DNA of 34,733 bases from Sedimentisphaerales bacterium (GTDB taxonomy: Bacteria; Planctomycetota; Phycisphaerae; Sedimentisphaerales; Anaerohalosphaeraceae): NCBI GenBank assembly GCA_016928585.1, contig JAFGKL010000040.1, positions 1 to 34,733 on the forward strand. Reading direction: 5' to 3'. Position numbers and translations under genes: made by a program. The notes under the pieces were generated by a model that was given only the letters and a program-made list of their open reading frames with translations, was not told the origin of the DNA and ran no database searches. Of this stretch, positions 25,732 through 34,733 are shown one piece after another. Positions within the stretch are counted from its first letter, which is position 1; each line of letters begins with the position of its first letter.

Positions 25732-28173
25732 ATGGCAAAAACAAAGGCACTGGTCATCGTTGAATCACCCGCAAAGGCAAAAACCATAAACAAATATCTT
25801 GGGGCTTCCTTCGAGGTTCAGGCTTCGATGGGTCACGTAAGGGATCTCCCTTCAAAGGGGATCAATGTAGACATCGACAATGATTTCGAACCCACCTATA
25901 GTATCAGTCCGGGCAAGTCACGTACAGTTACCTCACTAAAATCCGCCATGAAAAAGTGCGATGCTCTTTATCTGGCAACCGACCTCGACCGGGAAGGAGA
26001 AGCGATCGCATGGCATCTTTCCGAGATATTAAAGGTCCCCGCAGAAAAAACTTATCGTGTTGTTTTTAATGAGATCACCAAAAAAGCCATCCAACAGGCC
26101 TTTGAGAACCCCGGCAAGCTGGATATGGATAAGGTAATGGCCCAGCAGGCAAGGCGTATACTTGACAGGATCGTAGGTTATCAGATAAGCCCTTTGCTTT
26201 GGAAGAAAGTTGCCCGCGGTCTAAGCGCAGGCAGAGTACAATCAGTCGCTGTTAAATTAATCGTCGAAAAAGAATTATCAATTCGCCAGTTTGTTCCGGA
26301 AGAATACTGGCTTATGCCGGCAGTATTCAGCACGGACACTGCAAAAGATCATTCGCAGCAGTGGCAGGATTTCATTAATATCAAAGACGATAAAGATAAA
26401 CCCCCTACCATAGTTAAACAAAACGAATGGCTGAAAAAGCACAATGCATTTAAGGCAGAATTACACCAGGTCGGCAGCGAGAAGTTCCATGCTCCCGATT
26501 CCGAAAGTGCCAATCGCGTTTATTCTGCACTCAAAGATGCGCAGTTCAAAATCGTTGATACAAACCTTAAGCGCGTTAAATCAAAACCATCGCCGCCGTT
26601 CATTACATCTACGCTTCAACAGGCAGCTTCAAACAGACTTGGGTTTGCCACGAAAAGAACTATGAGGATAGCCCAGCAGCTTTATGAAGGCATCGACCTT
26701 GGTTCGATGGGTGCCCTTGGCCTTATTACATATATGAGAACTGACAGCACACATTTATCAAATGAAGCTGTTTCTTCAGTTCGCAATTATATCGAGCAGA
26801 ACATCGGGGCGGAATATTTGCCCGAGAAGCCAAATGTATATACCTCCAAGAAAAACGCACAGCAGGCACACGAAGCGATCCGGCCAACCGATCCGGATCT
26901 TACTCCGAAGGATATAAAGCCATTTCTTAAAGACGAGCAATACAAACTTTATAATCTTATCTGGTCACGTTTTGTCGCCTGCCAGATGGCTCCGGCCCAG
27001 TGGGACTCTGTAACAGTGGATGTCGTCGCAGAAACATCCATCGGAGACTGTAATTATCGAGCAAGCGGAAGAACTCTTGTTTTTGACGGTTTCACAAGGA
27101 TATGGACGACGTCTTCCAGCGATCCTTTTATTCCTTCGGTAAAGCCGGGGGACCCGTTGGCGGTCGTCGATATAACTGCCGATCAGCACTTTACAAAGCC
27201 TCCTGCAAGATATACCGAAGCATCTTTAGTGAAAGCACTTGAAAAAGAAGGCATCGGAAGGCCAAGTACCTATGCTTCGATCATCAGTACGATCCAGGAA
27301 AGAAAATACGTTGAGCAGATCGACCGGAAATTCCACGCTACCGATATCGGTGAGGTTGTAACTGAAAAGCTGAGCGAATTTTTCCCAAGAGTAATGGATG
27401 TCGCTTTTACTCGTCATATGGAACAGCAACTCGATACAATAGAAGAACAGCACCTCGACTGGATAGGAGTGTTGAAAGAGTTTTACGGCCCGTTCAAGGA
27501 AAATCTCGATAATGCAACAGAGCAGATGAAGCACGCAAAAGCCGAGACCAAGCCAAGCGAGTATAAATGTCCCGATTGTAAAAGTGCTATGGTTTACAGA
27601 TTCGGCAAGAACGGTAAGTTCCTAAGCTGCTCGAAATATCCGGACTGCAAGTTCGCCTGTCCGTGTGACAAGAACGGTGTAATGCTGGAAGAAAAAGAAT
27701 CAGAACATAAATGTCCAAACTGCGGAAAAGCAATGATCCAGAAGAACGGACGATTCGGACCTTTCCTCGGTTGTTCCAATTACCCGGAATGCAAGACGAT
27801 TTTAGGAATAGATAAAGAAGGCAATATTCTGCCGCCAAAAGCTCCGCCGGAACCGACAGGGGTTAAATGCTATAAATGTGATAACGGCGAACTTGTAATA
27901 AGGCAAAGCAAAAGAGGCCCGTTCATGGGCTGTAATAAATTCCCGAAATGCAGGACTATTGTAAGCATTAAGGAACTTGATAATTTAAAAAAACTTCAGG
28001 AAGAAGGTGTATGGCCTCCTGATACATGGGAAAAGGCAGATGAACTGCTCGGAAGAAAGAAATCCAAGAAAAAAACCGCTAAGAAAAAAACTGCCAAAAA
28101 GGAAACCACAAAAAAGAAGGCTGTAAAGAAAACTGTAAAAAAGAAAAAGGTCGTGAAAAAGAAGAAGGCATAA
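25732..28173 (+). CDS. topA: DNA topoisomerase I with three C-terminal zinc ribbons and a Lys-rich tail
   Basis: LVIVESPAKAKTINKYLG, DLDREGEAIAWHL, GLITYMRTDSTHLS, GRPSTYASIISTI; three CxxC..C..C motifs; tail KKSKKKTAKKKTAKKETTKKKAVKKTVKKKKVVKKKKA. Confidence 0.97.
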   Translation: MAKTKALVIVESPAKAKTINKYLGASFEVQASMGHVRDLPSKGINVDIDNDFEPTYSISPGKSRTVTSLKSAMKKCDALYLATDLDREGEAIAWHLSEILKVPAEKTYRVVFNEITKKAIQQAFENPGKLDMDKVMAQQARRILDRIVGYQISPLLWKKVARGLSAGRVQSVAVKLIVEKELSIRQFVPEEYWLMPAVFSTDTAKDHSQQWQDFINIKDDKDKPPTIVKQNEWLKKHNAFKAELHQVGSEKFHAPDSESANRVYSALKDAQFKIVDTNLKRVKSKPSPPFITSTLQQAASNRLGFATKRTMRIAQQLYEGIDLGSMGALGLITYMRTDSTHLSNEAVSSVRNYIEQNIGAEYLPEKPNVYTSKKNAQQAHEAIRPTDPDLTPKDIKPFLKDEQYKLYNLIWSRFVACQMAPAQWDSVTVDVVAETSIGDCNYRASGRTLVFDGFTRIWTTSSSDPFIPSVKPGDPLAVVDITADQHFTKPPARYTEASLVKALEKEGIGRPSTYASIISTIQERKYVEQIDRKFHATDIGEVVTEKLSEFFPRVMDVAFTRHMEQQLDTIEEQHLDWIGVLKEFYGPFKENLDNATEQMKHAKAETKPSEYKCPDCKSAMVYRFGKNGKFLSCSKYPDCKFACPCDKNGVMLEEKESEHKCPNCGKAMIQKNGRFGPFLGCSNYPECKTILGIDKEGNILPPKAPPEPTGVKCYKCDNGELVIRQSKRGPFMGCNKFPKCRTIVSIKELDNLKKLQEEGVWPPDTWEKADELLGRKKSKKKTAKKKTAKKETTKKKAVKKTVKKKKVVKKKKA

Positions 28174-28303
28174 ATAAAGGCAGTAACGCATTCAAAAGAA
28201 CACATTACTGCCTCGGAGGAGGAAAAATCTTATTTTCTTATTAATACCATCGGCCTTTGCCACTGCGACATTAACTAAAAAAATAATTTTTGGATAAAAA
28301 AAA

Positions 28304-28624
28304 GTGGAGAGAAAAGAAGACCCAAAAAACGACGTTATTGAGACCGTAGAGCCGATTGGAAAGCGTGTTTTGATCCGCAAAGATGAGGATAAAAAACAAA
28401 CAAAAGGCGGAATTCAATTGCCCGATAATATCGAGATACCCACTATCACAGGCAGAGTGGTTTCTATATCTGCAGAAGTGGAGATGTCCTCCGATATCCC
28501 CTTAAAGCAGTATGACAAGGTCCTGTTCAATCCTAAAGGGGCAATCCCAGTTGATTTTGAGGGCAGAAATCTGCTTTTTGTTGTTGAAGTGGAAAATGTT
28601 GTAGCGGTTTTCAGGAAGCCGTAA
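28304..28624 (+). CDS. groES: GroES-like co-chaperonin (orphan, divergent)
   Basis: IETVEPIGKRVLIRKDEDKKQTKGGIQLPDN resembles the GroES core and mobile loop; GTG start; no groEL adjacent. Confidence 0.75.
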   Translation: MERKEDPKNDVIETVEPIGKRVLIRKDEDKKQTKGGIQLPDNIEIPTITGRVVSISAEVEMSSDIPLKQYDKVLFNPKGAIPVDFEGRNLLFVVEVENVVAVFRKP

Positions 28625-28674
28625 AATACTAATCTTCCGTCTTTGACCTGGCACTAAGCGTCTAATCCTCACAA

Positions 28675-28714
28675 GACAAAAAAATAGCCGGGATTAATCC
28701 TTTTCCCGGCTATT
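28675..28714 (-). terminator. Rho-independent terminator downstream of the PEP-CTERM gene
   Basis: Minus strand: AATAGCCGGG...CCCGGCTATT followed by a T run (TTTTTTGTC). Confidence 0.85.
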
Positions 28715-28762
28715 CACCCTCTCCTCCAAAGGGATTCATGTTGTCTTGCGTTTAATAACGCA

Positions 28763-29431
28763 TTATTTCAATTGTTTTACCTTGGTCCTTCTTTTTCTTA
28801 ATAATAACCCTCCGGCAGCAAACAAGGCTATCGTAGTCGGCTCCGGTACAGGTTCTATTTCTTCATCACCATCGTCGCCCGGAACAGGGAAGTCGTCATC
28901 TTCAAGTTCATCGCCTTCGCCAGGAACAGGAAACGGATCACTAAACGGTGGCGGCGGCAAATATCTTAGCTGTCTTGGCGGCAAAGCTCCACCACTTGGT
29001 TCTATTTCGCCTGTTCCGCCTATGGTATCATATGCAGTAGCGATCGCCCCGCCAATACTTGCCCCGTTAGCAGTACAATCAGACTCACTGAGAAGTTCAA
29101 ACTCCTCACGCTCAAATACAGCGATAACGATCTTAGGGGCATCAACATTAATAAAAGTTCTGTTGTCCGTAGGATTTTCAACACCGCCAAGCCAATATAC
29201 AAATCTGTATCCCGGTTTAGCAATTGCCTGAATTGATACTCTTTCGTTCAGTCCCTGCCTATGAACACCAACATCCGGTGTTACTATGCCCGTATCTACA
29301 GGACTCTGCTTGACTATCAACACATAGCCATCATTTTCATTTCCAAAGGCTTTTTGCCCTGATACCAGCACCATAGCCATTAAAAGGGCCAAAATCCCGA
29401 TACTACTAACATGTGATCTTCTATTATGCAT
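28763..29431 (-). CDS. PEP-CTERM protein with InlB B-repeat-like domain
   Basis: VTPDVGVHRQGLNERVSIQAIAKPGYRFVYWLGGVENPTDNRTFINVDAPKIVIAVFE matches the divergent InlB-repeat style; C-terminus VPEPTTIALFAAGGLLLRKRR. Confidence 0.85.
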   Translation of the reverse strand: MHNRRSHVSSIGILALLMAMVLVSGQKAFGNENDGYVLIVKQSPVDTGIVTPDVGVHRQGLNERVSIQAIAKPGYRFVYWLGGVENPTDNRTFINVDAPKIVIAVFEREEFELLSESDCTANGASIGGAIATAYDTIGGTGEIEPSGGALPPRQLRYLPPPPFSDPFPVPGEGDELEDDDFPVPGDDGDEEIEPVPEPTTIALFAAGGLLLRKRRTKVKQLK

Positions 29432-29462
29432 GCCTGCTTATCTCGTATTTTTCAATAAGGTT

Positions 29463-30131
29463 CTATCTGGACCTTCTGCCGGTTTTTCTTAAGATCAGTC
29501 CGCCAACTCCGAGCAGCGCGATAGTACACGGTTCCGGGTTAGGAACCGCAACGACATCATCCTCTATACCTATAAAGTCATATGTTCCTAACTTCATGCC
29601 ATGATCGCTGACAATGATCAAATAATAGGAATGACCGCCTACGCCTATTGCTCCACTATCACCAGCAAAATACCATGCGATCTGCGAGTGATCCCCACTA
29701 AGGTCATAATCATACGCATCCACGCCTGTCGCCTCCTGCCCCGGATCGTTGAAGGTATCCTCCATGGTCGTGATCTGACCTTCGTCAACTATGGCGTAAT
29801 CCTCAGGGTCAAGATTGCCCAGACCCATAATTGAAAATGCACTTATATCTACATCTGAACCATTTCCGTTATATATCTGGTAAGCATAGATATACTGCCC
29901 TTCCATTTCGATACTCGATGAGAATTCCGTTTCATCTTCCCCTGTTAGAGCGTCCCTGTCGTAAACCGAAAATTCAACAACAATACCGTCTACTGTACCG
30001 TTGTAGTAGGAAGTGCCGCTGTAAAAGCTGCTTTCCGGCAATATCTCTCCTACGGCTGTTCCGACCGCAAACATTATCATTGAACATGCCAAAATAAACG
30101 GAATTCTTTTCTTTAACGATCTCATAAGCAT
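29463..30131 (-). CDS. PEP-CTERM sorting domain protein, secreted
   Basis: Signal peptide, C-terminus NPEPCTIALLGVGGLILRKTGRRSR. Confidence 0.85.
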   Translation of the reverse strand: MLMRSLKKRIPFILACSMIMFAVGTAVGEILPESSFYSGTSYYNGTVDGIVVEFSVYDRDALTGEDETEFSSSIEMEGQYIYAYQIYNGNGSDVDISAFSIMGLGNLDPEDYAIVDEGQITTMEDTFNDPGQEATGVDAYDYDLSGDHSQIAWYFAGDSGAIGVGGHSYYLIIVSDHGMKLGTYDFIGIEDDVVAVPNPEPCTIALLGVGGLILRKTGRRSR

Positions 30132-30158
30132 TTTTCCTTTTTTAATGGTTTTTACCTC

Positions 30159-30488
30159 TTAAACATAAATATAGCGAACATTGGTCGAATGCAGGTCCGA
30201 CAAGATGAACTCATAATCATCACCGCAGATAAACGCTACGCGCAAACAAAAATCCTCCATCTTAATAGATGCAGGATTTTCTTTACTGTCTGGGTTATCC
30301 TGGTTTACCTGGGTAATTGACGATATTGTTTGATTTTCACACGGCTGTAGAGAAGTTTTTGTCATTATGGGACTCAGTATAAGCAGGAGAACGAATGCGG
30401 CACTTAACATGGTCGCAGCGGTCATAAGCCTATTCGGCGGTATGACCCAAAACCATGCTGTTCCTAAAGATCTGCTTTTCATACCCAT
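30159..30488 (-). CDS. Small hypothetical membrane-anchored protein
   Basis: 109 aa ORF with one hydrophobic segment (TAATMLSAAFVLLLILSPI) just upstream of the PEP-CTERM gene on the same strand; no homology recognised. Confidence 0.4.
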   Translation of the reverse strand: MGMKSRSLGTAWFWVIPPNRLMTAATMLSAAFVLLLILSPIMTKTSLQPCENQTISSITQVNQDNPDSKENPASIKMEDFCLRVAFICGDDYEFILSDLHSTNVRYIYV

Positions 30489-30836
30489 CTCATCTCGAAA
30501 ATCGCATTAATTTATTACAAGTTAAGCGTACTAAAATCCGTTATGAGCACCCTGGATCTACTATGAATAGCTGATATGCCGTACCTCAAAAAGCAAAGCA
30601 GCCACATCAAAACACCTTCAATTGCAAGGTATCCCGATACTTAGTAAATCTGCTTTCCCCTTCCCCGTCTGAAGTTTACGTATTAGAACATATTTAAACG
30701 CAAAAGTCAAGTTTTTTCTGCCAAAAACGGTGATTTGCAGGGTTAATTTTTAAGGTCCCAAAAAATCTATTGTTCCGCTTCTTAAATAAGGGATTTTAAT
30801 GGAAGGTAAGGATTTGTATTATCTTGTTTTTTTTGG

Positions 30837-31688
30837 TCAGAACTTTTTTACAAAACTAAGACCAGCAACTTCTTTGCTGCTGATGCTTGAGGTCAATGGA
30901 GCCATCTTAAAGCCAGCCAGATCGAGTTCCTGATGTTTGCCCGCAACGTGGTGGCCTACTATATACCCCAGCACCCCGCCAAACAGCACATCGCTTGCCC
31001 AGTGATCTCCGGAATCCATCATTCTATATCCTACGAAGCCTGCCCCGAGATACGCCGGTATGCCCACCTGCGGGCCGTAAAATTCATCAAGAACCGATGC
31101 CACTGCAAACGAGCTTGATGTATGACCGCTCGGCCAGGCAAAACTTTTGCCGTTGGGAGTGTCGTTGTTCCTGATAACTTTCAGGCCAACGGTCAACGCC
31201 CCTGTAACAGTCAGTGCCTTTAACATCGTCCATGCACGTTCTTTCTGGATGCTGTTTTGTCTATCGGCACTTACAAGATACCAAAGTCCCGCTGCCGCAA
31301 AATGATATCCCGGGCCGCCGGCCATATCGACCAATTTATCCAGATCACTGCCAAGAGCCTGCTTTCCGATCTCTTCGTCAATATGCCTGTCAGCTCCGGA
31401 ACGATGCATCGCAATACTTCCACCGCCGGCAAGCAGGAGCCAGAAAAGATAATCGCCGTTGGTGGCGACCTCTTTTGTATTTACTATAACTACATCAGGT
31501 ATTTTCCGGAAATCCTCCCAAAAGCTATCCGAAGCATTTTCAAGACTTGAAGCTCGATGTGAAAATGTGATCTTTTCAGCTTCTTCAGCTACCAGAGGCG
31601 GCATTAAGATCTCAGGGCAAAAACCAGCTAAGACCAACACAATACAGAATGATTTTAGAAGTTTTGCGTTTCTTCTGAAAAGATCCAT
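30837..31688 (-). CDS. PAP2 superfamily phosphatase (membrane/secreted)
   Basis: WPSGHTSSSFAVAS and SGDHWASDVLFGGVLGYIVGHHV, the PAP2 phosphatase motifs; signal peptide. Confidence 0.9.
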   Translation of the reverse strand: MDLFRRNAKLLKSFCIVLVLAGFCPEILMPPLVAEEAEKITFSHRASSLENASDSFWEDFRKIPDVVIVNTKEVATNGDYLFWLLLAGGGSIAMHRSGADRHIDEEIGKQALGSDLDKLVDMAGGPGYHFAAAGLWYLVSADRQNSIQKERAWTMLKALTVTGALTVGLKVIRNNDTPNGKSFAWPSGHTSSSFAVASVLDEFYGPQVGIPAYLGAGFVGYRMMDSGDHWASDVLFGGVLGYIVGHHVAGKHQELDLAGFKMAPLTSSISSKEVAGLSFVKKF

Positions 31689-31691
31689 ATC

Positions 31692-33233
31692 TTACTCCCA
31701 CTCAATAGTCGCAGGTGGTTTCGATGAAACATCGTACACCACGCGGTTAACTCCTCTTACTTCGTTTATAATCCTTCCGGCTATGGGTCCGAGGACCTCA
31801 TACGGTATATGCGAAAAATCGGCGGTCATAAAATCAGTCGTTTCGACCGCACGAATAGCTATTACATTTTCATAGCTTCTTTCATCCCCCATCACGCCTA
31901 CTGTTCCTATCGGCAAAAGCACCGCAAGTGCTTGAGATATCTGGTTATAAAGGCCGGCAGACCTGATTCCCTCTATCAATATATCATCTGCGTCACGAAG
32001 GACCCTAAGGCGTTCTTTGGTTATATCGCCTATTATCCTTACGGCCAGACCCGGACCCGGGAACGGATGCCTCCAGACCATATCTTTCGGAAGGCCCAAA
32101 AACTCCCCGACCACGCGAACCTCATCTTTGAAAAGATCACGCAGCGGCTCGACAAGTTTAAACCCGAGTTTTTCAGGAAGGCCGCCGACATTATGATGAA
32201 GTTTTATGTTAGCGGCAAGGTTTCCGTCCTTATTGCCGGACTCGATAACGTCGGGATAAAGCGTGCCCTGGGCGAGAAATTTTGCATTTGATATTTTGTC
32301 CGCTTCCGACTTGAAGGCTTCTATGAATTCGGCACCGATTATCTTTCTTTTTTGCTGAGGGTCCGTTACGCCTTCCAGTTTTGAAAGGAACTGCTCGGAC
32401 CAGTCCACAACATGCAGATCTATATGAAAATGATCCTTGAACGTCGAGACAACGCCCTCCCGTTCGTTTTTGCGAAGCAGGCCGTTATCGACAAAAATGC
32501 ACACGAGCCGATCGCCTATTGCCTTGTGCAGCAGAGCCGCGGTAACTGCCGAGTCCACCCCCCCGCTAAGGCCGCATATCACCGTCGAGCCGCCAACCTG
32601 CTTTTGCACCGCGGCAACAGTCTGCTCGACAAAATCGCTCATCTGCCAGTCGCCGCTGCAGCCGCATATATCGAAAAGAAAATTCTCAAGTATCATTTTG
32701 CCCTTGGGCGTATGCGTTACTTCCGGATGGAACTGCACGCCGTAAAAACTTTTCTTTTTATGTCTTACCGCCGCATAAGGGCAATTATTCGTCGTCGCAA
32801 GCGGCTCAAAATCATCGGAGAGTTCATTGACAAGGTCGCCATGGCTCATCCAGACCGTCGTAGAATCGGGCAAATGAACCAGCAGATCGCTTTTGTCCGT
32901 AATGCTAATATCGGTCCGGCCGTATTCGCGGTTCTTAGCCGGTGAAATATTAGCCCCCAGTATTTTACAGCCGATCTGCATGCCGTAGCAAATGCCGAGT
33001 ATCGGAACGCCAAGATCGAATATCTTCTCATCGCAGGTCGGCGCGTTCTCGGAATATACACTGGCAGGCCCGCCCGAAAGGATCACGCCCTTTACACCGA
33101 GCTGAGCAAGCTTTTCCGCTTTTACATCGGGTTGATATATCTGCGAATAAACATTATGTTCCCGAACCCGGCGGGCTATGAGCTGGCCATACTGGCTTCC
33201 AAAATCAATTATAGCTACTACTTCACGTAACAT
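31692..33233 (-). CDS. guaA: GMP synthase (glutamine-hydrolysing)
   Basis: [59 protein letters not shown]. Confidence 0.98.
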   Translation of the reverse strand: MLREVVAIIDFGSQYGQLIARRVREHNVYSQIYQPDVKAEKLAQLGVKGVILSGGPASVYSENAPTCDEKIFDLGVPILGICYGMQIGCKILGANISPAKNREYGRTDISITDKSDLLVHLPDSTTVWMSHGDLVNELSDDFEPLATTNNCPYAAVRHKKKSFYGVQFHPEVTHTPKGKMILENFLFDICGCSGDWQMSDFVEQTVAAVQKQVGGSTVICGLSGGVDSAVTAALLHKAIGDRLVCIFVDNGLLRKNEREGVVSTFKDHFHIDLHVVDWSEQFLSKLEGVTDPQQKRKIIGAEFIEAFKSEADKISNAKFLAQGTLYPDVIESGNKDGNLAANIKLHHNVGGLPEKLGFKLVEPLRDLFKDEVRVVGEFLGLPKDMVWRHPFPGPGLAVRIIGDITKERLRVLRDADDILIEGIRSAGLYNQISQALAVLLPIGTVGVMGDERSYENVIAIRAVETTDFMTADFSHIPYEVLGPIAGRIINEVRGVNRVVYDVSSKPPATIEWE

Positions 33234-33289
33234 CGAAAAACCTTAATTGTCATGCAGGAATAAATATAAACAAAATCGAGAATTGCTTA

Positions 33290-34733
33290 TCAGTTCTCGA
33301 ATGTATCCGAACCGGAATAGTTTGGCGATTCCTTTGTGATCATAATATCGTGCGGGTGCGACTCGCTTACGCTTGCGGCCGATATCTTTACGAATTTCGC
33401 CCTGCTGCGAAGCTCATCGATGGTCCTTGTTCCGCAATACCCCATGCCCGCTTTTATCCCGCCGACAAGCTGGTAAACAAAATCGCTCAGCATCCCGCGA
33501 TACGGCACCCTTCCTTCGACACCTTCGGGAACAAGCTTGTCTCGCTGGGTTGAGCTTTTCTGGCCGTACCTGTCGGCAGAGCCGCTTACCATGGCTCCGA
33601 TAGAACCCATCCCCCTGTATTCCTTGAACTGCCTGCCTTTGTAGATGACAAGCTGTCCGGGACTTTCTTTCAGACCGGCAAAGAGCGAACCCAGCATGAC
33701 CGACGATGCCCCGGCCGCTATCGCCTTGGTAATATCGCCGGAGTGACGAATGCCGCCGTCCGCTATTACCGGAATATTTTTCTTCTCGGCTGCCTTAACG
33801 CAGTTCATTATCGCCGTTACCTGCGGCACACCAACGCCGGAAATAACTCTTGTTGTGCATATCGCACCCGGGCCGATGCCGACCTTGATGCCGTTGACGC
33901 CCGCATCGATAAGGTCCTTTGCCGCCTGCTCTGTGGCAATGTTGCCCGCGATAACATCTATTTTATATTCGCTTTTTATCTTTTTGACGGTATCGATTAC
34001 GTTCTGAGAATGGCCGTGAGCGGTATCTACAACTATAACATCCACCTCTGCCTTGATGAGTGCCGCGATCCTTTCAAAATCATTAACGCCGACAGCGGCT
34101 CCGACCCTGAGTCTGCCCCTGTCATCGCGGACGGCCAAAGGATATTGCTGAAAACGATCGATGTCCCTCATCGTGATGAGCCCTGCAAGCTCGCCGCTTT
34201 GGTTAACCAGCAAAAGTTTTTCAACTTTATGGCCGCGGAGTATCTCTTTGGCCTGCTCAAGCGTCGTTCCCGCAGGACCGGTCGCAAGATTTGCCTTGGT
34301 CATTACAGTGTCGATCTTTACCGAATCATCTTTTAGGAACTTAAGATCCCTTCGTGTAAGAATGCCGATAAGTTTTTTGCCGACTACTATCGGTATGCCC
34401 GATACGTTCTGAACGCTCATCACTTCACGTGCCCTGTTGACCGTTTCATCGGGTGACAGTGTTACCGGATCGAGGATCACTCCGTTTTCGGAACGTTTTA
34501 CTTTTGCGACTTCGCGCTGCTGGGCCTCTACGGAAAGATTTTTATGAATGATACCGATGCCGCCCTCCTGGGCGATCGCTATTGCCAGCGCGGACTCTGT
34601 TACCGTGTCCATAGCAGCCGAGATAAGCGGGATATTGATCGGGATGTTGTTGGTCAGCCGGGTGGCGGTGTTGGCCTGGTTGGGGACAAAATCGCTCTTG
34701 GCAGGGATCAGCAAAACATCGTCAAATGTTATA
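33290..34733 (-). CDS. guaB: IMP dehydrogenase (5' end truncated by window edge)
   Basis: [11 protein letters not shown], two CBS domains, [50 protein letters not shown]. Reading frame continues through the edge as [15 protein letters not shown]. Confidence 0.97.
   Translation of the reverse strand, partial: ITFDDVLLIPAKSDFVPNQANTATRLTNNIPINIPLISAAMDTVTESALAIAIAQEGGIGIIHKNLSVEAQQREVAKVKRSENGVILDPVTLSPDETVNRAREVMSVQNVSGIPIVVGKKLIGILTRRDLKFLKDDSVKIDTVMTKANLATGPAGTTLEQAKEILRGHKVEKLLLVNQSGELAGLITMRDIDRFQQYPLAVRDDRGRLRVGAAVGVNDFERIAALIKAEVDVIVVDTAHGHSQNVIDTVKKIKSEYKIDVIAGNIATEQAAKDLIDAGVNGIKVGIGPGAICTTRVISGVGVPQVTAIMNCVKAAEKKNIPVIADGGIRHSGDITKAIAAGASSVMLGSLFAGLKESPGQLVIYKGRQFKEYRGMGSIGAMVSGSADRYGQKSSTQRDKLVPEGVEGRVPYRGMLSDFVYQLVGGIKAGMGYCGTRTIDELRSRAKFVKISAASVSESHPHDIMITKESPNYSGSDTFEN

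Noticed and set aside
28179-28212. Terminator after topA (GGCAGTAA...TTACTGCC)
   Set aside because: A real inverted repeat, but no T run follows on the + strand, so not called as an intrinsic terminator.
1-34733. CRISPR arrays, transposons, prophage, toxin-antitoxin or restriction systems
   Set aside because: No regularly spaced repeats, transposase/integrase motifs or defence-protein motifs seen in any ORF.

Overview
This 34.7 kb window looks like a largely housekeeping chromosomal segment from a Planctomycetes-like bacterium. The lineage is inferred from PEP-CTERM proteins with short '(V/N)PEP..-GLGGL-RKRR' tails, a Tat/lipobox sulfatase, a DUF1844 protein and TMTC-like TPR proteins; no marker gene was tested. 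About 31 CDSs and one tRNA are supported. They are: an uncharacterised secreted protein, lgt, a PEP-CTERM metalloprotease-like protein, a CysM/CysK-type cysteine synthase, a GntR(YtrA-like)/ABC transporter operon, glnS, a TauE/SafE permease, trpC, a DUF1844 protein, smpB, a DUF3147-like protein, a sulfatase, a DUF4870 protein, a ThiD2-ThiE fusion, a GT2 + TMTC-like GT-C/TPR + SAM-methyltransferase operon, tRNA-Thr(TGT), argB-argD-argF, rdgB, topA, an orphan groES-like gene, two PEP-CTERM proteins, a small hypothetical protein, a PAP2 phosphatase, guaA, and guaB truncated by the right edge. There are no CRISPRs, transposases, phage genes or rRNAs. The best candidates for something new are: (1) the GT2 + TMTC-like + methyltransferase operon as a possible bacterial protein O-glycosylation module, with near-identical repeats bracketing its promoter; (2) a minus-strand intrinsic terminator upstream of thiE with no gene in front of it, implying an sRNA or attenuated leader; (3) direct repeats flanking the orphan secreted gene at the left end, next to an unusual G-depleted intergenic block; (4) a long structured leader in front of the PEP-CTERM protease. 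No single clearly undescribed defence or mobile system is evident.
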